This document shows positions 60,338 through 64,000 of a stretch of DNA of 64,000 nt, in pieces. The translations under genes were made by a program, and so were the position numbers. The stretch comes from Phenylobacterium zucineum HLK1 (GTDB lineage: Bacteria > Pseudomonadota > Alphaproteobacteria > Caulobacterales > Caulobacteraceae). The DNA lies in contig NC_011144.1 in assembly GCF_000017265.1 (NCBI RefSeq), positions 2,706,001-2,770,000 on the forward strand. The letters are read 5' to 3'. The notes beneath the pieces were generated by a model that had not been told where the DNA came from, made no database searches, and worked only from the letters and a program-made list of their open reading frames with translations. Positions within the stretch are counted from its first letter, which is position 1. Each line of letters starts with the position of its first letter.

Positions 60338-61743
60338 GCGGCGCCCCCGGCGGCTTCGAGATCCTCGACGCCCGGCACCCTGGAACAGGCCTCGGCATAG
60401 GCCTCGGTGATCTGGCGGATGGCTTCCGAAAGCCGCCCGGCCACGACGGGAGACTCCCCCACGACGAGCGGAGGCAGCACGGGAAGCTCAAGGGAAAACG
60501 TCAGAGGCGCGTCGAACTGCGTCGGCCGCTCCGCCGTCCGAGCCCGAAGGTTCGCCTCTCGATATCGGGCGCCGAGCTCTTCGCAGACATAACGGAGGTG
60601 ATCTGCGTAGAGCCGCACATCTTCGCTCAGGCCCGCCGCCTTGCCTGCGATGTCCGGCCGCTCCGACACAGCGAGGCCAGCGCGTCGCTGTGCATCTGCA
60701 AGGCGCTCGGTGTTCTCGCTGCGGATCTCTTCGAGCCGCGCCATCGCGTCCTGCCGGTTGTGGTGCCAGTCAGCGAGGAGTCGGTCGGCGAGTTCGGCCC
60801 GGCGCGTGTAGCCAGGAAATGGATCCTTCCAGGCCCACCCTTCGTAGATGGCGACCGCGCCCGCGAAGCAGCCGATCAGAAACAGCCCCCAGGCCTCGAA
60901 ACTCTGCAGGCCGAATGGGTCAGAGAACGCGCGACCGACTGCCGTCGTCGCGGCTTCCATCGAGAGGGCGGCCTCTGCGCCTTCGCGCCAGTGCGCGACG
61001 GCCAGATTGAGGTAGATCAGCCAGAACGCGGTGAGCAGCGCGCCGAACACGCCGACGGCTCTGCGCATCCAGTGGCGCATCAGCACATTGCGCGTCAGCC
61101 AGTGCGTCCAGAGCCAGTTGCCGCCGATGTTGGCGACTGGAATGACCGCCACCTTCAGGACAGCGCCGAGGATCCCGCCCGCATCGGCGCCGGCGAAGAT
61201 CGCGGCGTTGACGCCGATTTCGAGCACGGCGGCCCCACCGAGCATCGCCAGCTTCACCAGGACGTGCTGGTTGTGACGCGGTGCGTGTGTGATCCCTTCG
61301 CGACGCCGGAAAGACTCCAGATCATCTCGCGCGATCTTCACGGCCTTATACTCCTCGACGAGGAGCGAGCGCTCCTCTCGAGCGGCCTCACGGAGCTTCA
61401 CCGCCACTGCGGCGGGCTCGGCGGTCAGGGAATCGAGGTCCGCGTCACCGGTGTAGCTGGCGAAGCGACTGCGATAACCCTCATAGGCCCGCCGCACGCC
61501 TTCGACGTTTTCGTCCCAGAGCTCACGGAGACGGCCGACGATCTCACGCTCTTTCAGCGCGAGGGTGCGGCCGTCCGCCGGCGGGATTGCATCGGCGCCA
61601 TCCCGCGCACCCTGGGCGTCGACGTCGAGCTGTTCTGCGAGCAGGTCGACGTCGATCTGCCTGAGGATCTCCGTCCCCGGCAGGTATGGATGCTTCGGCG
61701 TGAAAATCGCGGCAATTGGATCGCGCTTCTTGCGACGCGCCAT
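60334..61743 (-). CDS. Four-span membrane protein, first gene of stator-like operon
   Basis: A 469-residue protein from ATG 61743 (MARRKKRDPIAAIFTPKHPY) with a G-rich ribosome site. It has about 200 soluble residues, then four membrane spans (AVLEIGVNAAIFAG, VAVIPVANIGGNWLW, FGALLTAFWLIYLNLAV and LFLIGCFAGAVAIYEGW), then a C-terminal helical region. The frame is open to 61980, but that part overlaps the divergent integrase start. No family is recognised. It overlaps the vWA gene by 4 bp (ATGA), so all five genes are read as one unit. Confidence 0.72.
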   Translation of the reverse strand: MARRKKRDPIAAIFTPKHPYLPGTEILRQIDVDLLAEQLDVDAQGARDGADAIPPADGRTLALKEREIVGRLRELWDENVEGVRRAYEGYRSRFASYTGDADLDSLTAEPAAVAVKLREAAREERSLLVEEYKAVKIARDDLESFRRREGITHAPRHNQHVLVKLAMLGGAAVLEIGVNAAIFAGADAGGILGAVLKVAVIPVANIGGNWLWTHWLTRNVLMRHWMRRAVGVFGALLTAFWLIYLNLAVAHWREGAEAALSMEAATTAVGRAFSDPFGLQSFEAWGLFLIGCFAGAVAIYEGWAWKDPFPGYTRRAELADRLLADWHHNRQDAMARLEEIRSENTERLADAQRRAGLAVSERPDIAGKAAGLSEDVRLYADHLRYVCEELGARYREANLRARTAERPTQFDAPLTFSLELPVLPPLVVGESPVVAGRLSEAIRQITEAYAEACSRVPGVEDLEAAGGAA

Positions 61744-61898
61744 GCGGTACTCGCTCCCCCCAGAAGCTTGACCGCTACAGTTGCACAAACGCGCAGCTCG
61801 CCACAACGGAGACTTCCGCGGCGTCGCTAATTTGCCGGGACGGTCGTTGTCTGCTCGGGCGACGCGCGAATCTGAGGGTGTCGGCCGTTCTGGTGCGA

Positions 61899-61929
61899 CC
61901 TGGGTTCTGAACAATTCCTTGGACCCAGG
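61899..61929. promoter_or_regulatory. Spaced inverted repeat before integrase
   Basis: CCTGGGT (61899-61905) and ACCCAGG (61923-61929) are exact reverse complements separated by 17 bp, 7 bp before the integrase ATG. It may be an operator or an integrase arm site. It also lies in the shared promoter region of the divergent membrane operon. Confidence 0.4.
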
Positions 61930-61936
61930 GGGCTGA

Positions 61937-63850
61937 ATGCCAGCGCGAGAATCTGACCGCGCCTCGGACGCCAGCGGCAACGGGCATCAGAAGCGCGGCC
62001 GGAAGCCGAAACCGATCACGGCGTTTCCAACCGCGCTGACGCTGCAATGGGACGAGCCGGAGACACTCGGCGAGGCCCTGGATCTCCACACCCGTCGCCA
62101 TGGCGAGACCGTGTGGCACCTCGCCCGAGCCCTGCTCGCGCAGGGTCTGCCGGTCGATTACTACACCCTCAAGGTCTGGCGCCTGGGTCGGAAAGAACCT
62201 GCCACCGCCAGAAGCTTCGAGATCCTCGCCGCCATCGAGCGCCGCTACCGGCTCCCCTCAGGCTATTTCCGGGAAAAGCTCCTCCACAGGACGCGGGCCG
62301 TCCGCGGACTTCATCACGTGACGCCTTCAGACGCCGAGCGCAGACGTCTGGCCTGGCACCTGCCTGACGATTTCGATCAGCGCCCCCCTGCCGAGCGGGA
62401 GGAGATCCTCGCCTGGGTGCGGGAGGTGGTGGTGTCCGGGGCCACTGAGTACCGGCGATATCAGCGGGAGAAGCTGCAGCACCGCTTTGCGTTCAGTTTC
62501 GCCGCCTCAGACCGTCTCAGCTCCCGACCGGCAGAGCTTCAGCCGCCGCCCGCGCTGGCGGAGGAGATGGCCGCCTACGTCTCGTTCAAGACGTCAACCA
62601 TGACACCGCGCGGCTACCGCCGCCGAACAAGCTGGGGCGCCGTATCGGCTGACCAGAAGAGCGCCCATCTCGGGCTCCTGTTCGGCGCCCTCGCCGCAGC
62701 ACCTGATGGCCCGGTGCGGGGCGCCGGCGTCCCACGCGATGCGCTGTGTTTTAGCCTGCTCGTCTTCCCGGCGGTCTGGGACTGGTACCTGCGCTGGCGC
62801 GAGGAGCGCCGGGGATTCTTCACCTCCTGGGAGGTGGACATGCTGGTGAGCGGCGCGCTGGCGCTCACGTCGCCGGAAACAGGCTGGCTGACGCAGACGC
62901 CAGCCCTCGCAGGGCGCCTCGTCGCCATTCCAGGCCTGATCACGGAAGCAGAGATCGAACAGGTGCGCCGCGACTGGCCGGCCGCCTGCGCCAGTCTGAC
63001 AACACATGCGCGCGCCCGCGCCCGGGAGATCAAGGCTGCGCGGCGCGTGCATCACGATCCCTTCGAACCGATCCTCCCGGTCCTGGAGGCTGCAAGCCCC
63101 GTCGGCGAGTATCGCAAGATCGCCGACGAGATCCTCAGGCGGATGCCGTGCCGGCGACGCTACGCCAGGCCAGCAGCAGAGGCGGTCCGCGCCTTCCTGA
63201 TGATCCGCCTGGGCCTGCATCTCGGCTTCCGGCAGCGAAACCTCCGAGAGCTTCTGTTCTGCCCGCGAGGATCTCGTCCGACGTCTGAGCGCCAGCTCGC
63301 CGACCTGCGGCGCGGCGAGCTCCGATGGAACGATCAGCATGGCGGCTGGGAAGTCTTCGCCCCGGCCGCTGCGTTCAAGAATGCGAAGTCATCCTTCTTC
63401 GCCGGCCGCCCCTTCAGCATGGTGCTGCCGGACCTTGGCGGGCTCTACGCACATATCGAACTCTGGCGTGAGTGCGACCGCGCGCTGCTCATCGGCCCCG
63501 CCACCGATCCCGGCACCTTCTTCGTAAAGTCGGCGAAGCGCTCCAGCTCCACCGCCGCCTACAACCAGAACACCTTCTATGAGGCATGGCGCCTGGCGAT
63601 CCAGCGCTACGGCGTACGCAATCCGTGGACCGGCCGCGGCGCGATCACAGGCCTCCTGCCGCATGGTCCGCACAGCGTCCGGGACGTTCTGGCCACCCAC
63701 GTTCTCAAACAGACAGGCTCGTACGAGCAGGCCAGCTACGCGATCCAGGACACCCCGGAGATGGTGGCGAGCCACTACGGACGTTTCCTCCCGCAGGACA
63801 AGGCGGCGATCGCAGCCGAGGTGCTGAACCGTGTATGGGCGGACAGCTGA
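61937..63850 (+). CDS. Large tyrosine-recombinase-like integrase
   Basis: A 637-residue protein. The N-terminal ~350 residues are a poorly conserved DNA-binding region. The C-terminal third has the recombinase core: an Arg-I region LHLGFRQRNLREL, the HSVR box (PHSVRDVLATHVLK) and a final MVASHYGRF with the likely nucleophilic Tyr. It is much longer than phage-type integrases and fits the large integrases of genomic islands. It is divergent from the stator-like operon, which suggests that operon is cargo of an island. Attachment sites are not visible. Confidence 0.75.
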   Translation: MPARESDRASDASGNGHQKRGRKPKPITAFPTALTLQWDEPETLGEALDLHTRRHGETVWHLARALLAQGLPVDYYTLKVWRLGRKEPATARSFEILAAIERRYRLPSGYFREKLLHRTRAVRGLHHVTPSDAERRRLAWHLPDDFDQRPPAEREEILAWVREVVVSGATEYRRYQREKLQHRFAFSFAASDRLSSRPAELQPPPALAEEMAAYVSFKTSTMTPRGYRRRTSWGAVSADQKSAHLGLLFGALAAAPDGPVRGAGVPRDALCFSLLVFPAVWDWYLRWREERRGFFTSWEVDMLVSGALALTSPETGWLTQTPALAGRLVAIPGLITEAEIEQVRRDWPAACASLTTHARARAREIKAARRVHHDPFEPILPVLEAASPVGEYRKIADEILRRMPCRRRYARPAAEAVRAFLMIRLGLHLGFRQRNLRELLFCPRGSRPTSERQLADLRRGELRWNDQHGGWEVFAPAAAFKNAKSSFFAGRPFSMVLPDLGGLYAHIELWRECDRALLIGPATDPGTFFVKSAKRSSSTAAYNQNTFYEAWRLAIQRYGVRNPWTGRGAITGLLPHGPHSVRDVLATHVLKQTGSYEQASYAIQDTPEMVASHYGRFLPQDKAAIAAEVLNRVWADS

Positions 63851-63864
63851 GCGAACGGCCGCCG

Positions 63865-64000
63865 CTACCCCAGCTGCGCAGCTCGTCGGATGTCGCGCCG
63901 CACGTCGGCTACGTCGAGGTAGGGGAGATTGGCGAGGCTGATCGTGTAGCGGATCGCCAGAACACCGTCCGGAAGAACGAAGTCCGCAGGCAGTCGCGGA
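63865..64000 (-). CDS. C-terminal end of an unidentified protein (cut by window)
   Basis: The last 44 residues of a minus-strand gene, ending SLANLPYLDVADVRRDIRRA, then AQLG and a TAG. Codon use is GC3-rich. The N-terminus lies beyond the window. No family can be assigned. Confidence 0.6.
   Translation of the reverse strand, partial: PRLPADFVLPDGVLAIRYTISLANLPYLDVADVRRDIRRAAQLG

Noticed and set aside
1..64000. CRISPR arrays, tRNA or rRNA genes
   Set aside because: No regularly spaced direct repeats, cloverleaf-type sequences or rRNA-like stretches were seen.

Overview
The window looks like a GC-rich alphaproteobacterial chromosome segment, most likely Caulobacteraceae and plausibly Phenylobacterium. 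The evidence is the strong G/C bias at third codon positions, two large TonB-dependent receptors (one with FecI/FecR-type regulators), a Caulobacterales-style lasso peptide locus with a dedicated isopeptidase, and a predicted lasso core, GGIGGDFEDLNKPFDV. From memory that core matches zucinodin of Phenylobacterium zucineum; I could not check this. No rRNA, tRNA or CRISPR array was recognised.

Layout. 1-3.3 kb: two nuclease-like genes (PD-(D/E)XK-like, 5'-truncated by the window, then HNH-like) and a hipBA toxin-antitoxin pair. 3.3-8.2 kb: a tight five-gene minus-strand RiPP operon: a 53-residue precursor that is easy to miss, a fused radical SAM/SPASM-HExxH enzyme, a peptide-arginase-like (UPF0489-type) protein, a GNAT acetyltransferase and a GT2 glycosyltransferase. 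8.2-12.2 kb: a broken ORF, a three-gene operon (2TM/GAF-like sensor, small protein, ADP-ribosyltransferase-like protein) and small unknown genes. 12.3-15.8 kb: a PabB-PabC fusion, a response regulator and small unknowns. 15.8-17.6 kb: IS3-family (IS407-like) copy 1 sitting between two truncated genes. 17.8-30.1 kb: a lasso peptide locus with an XRE regulator and palindromic operator, sigma factor, FecR, TonB receptor and isopeptidase on plus, and GntR-A-B-C on minus. 30.3-34.7 kb: acyl-CoA metabolism (thioesterase, frameshifted CitE-like lyase, MaoC hydratase, isovaleryl-CoA dehydrogenase) with two Lrp-like regulators. 34.9-43.4 kb: a hydantoin-type module (TonB receptor, racemase, MalT/LuxR-like regulator, hydantoinase/oxoprolinase-like protein, DUF917). 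43.5-51.8 kb: Toprim/RadC pair, purU, secreted proteins, J-domain protein and an ion channel. 51.8-55.0 kb: a His-Xaa-Ser (Hxs) system (HxsA, HxsC, HxsB). 55.2-56.4 kb: an identical IS copy with a 4-bp target duplication. 56.5-61.7 kb: a secreted nuclease-like protein and a five-gene membrane operon (4TM protein, vWA protein, MotA/ExbB-like coiled-coil protein, MotB-like coiled-coil protein, small protein). 61.9-63.9 kb: a large tyrosine-recombinase-like integrase.

How it fits together. Three separate peptide-modification systems occur within 64 kb: the arginase/HExxH cyclophane-type cluster, the lasso locus and the Hxs system. The most unusual are the RiPP operon at 3.3-8.2 kb, whose precursor ends in three consecutive aromatic-X-Arg units beside an arginase-like enzyme, and the stator-like/vWA operon beside an integrase at 57-62 kb, for which I recognise no described system.
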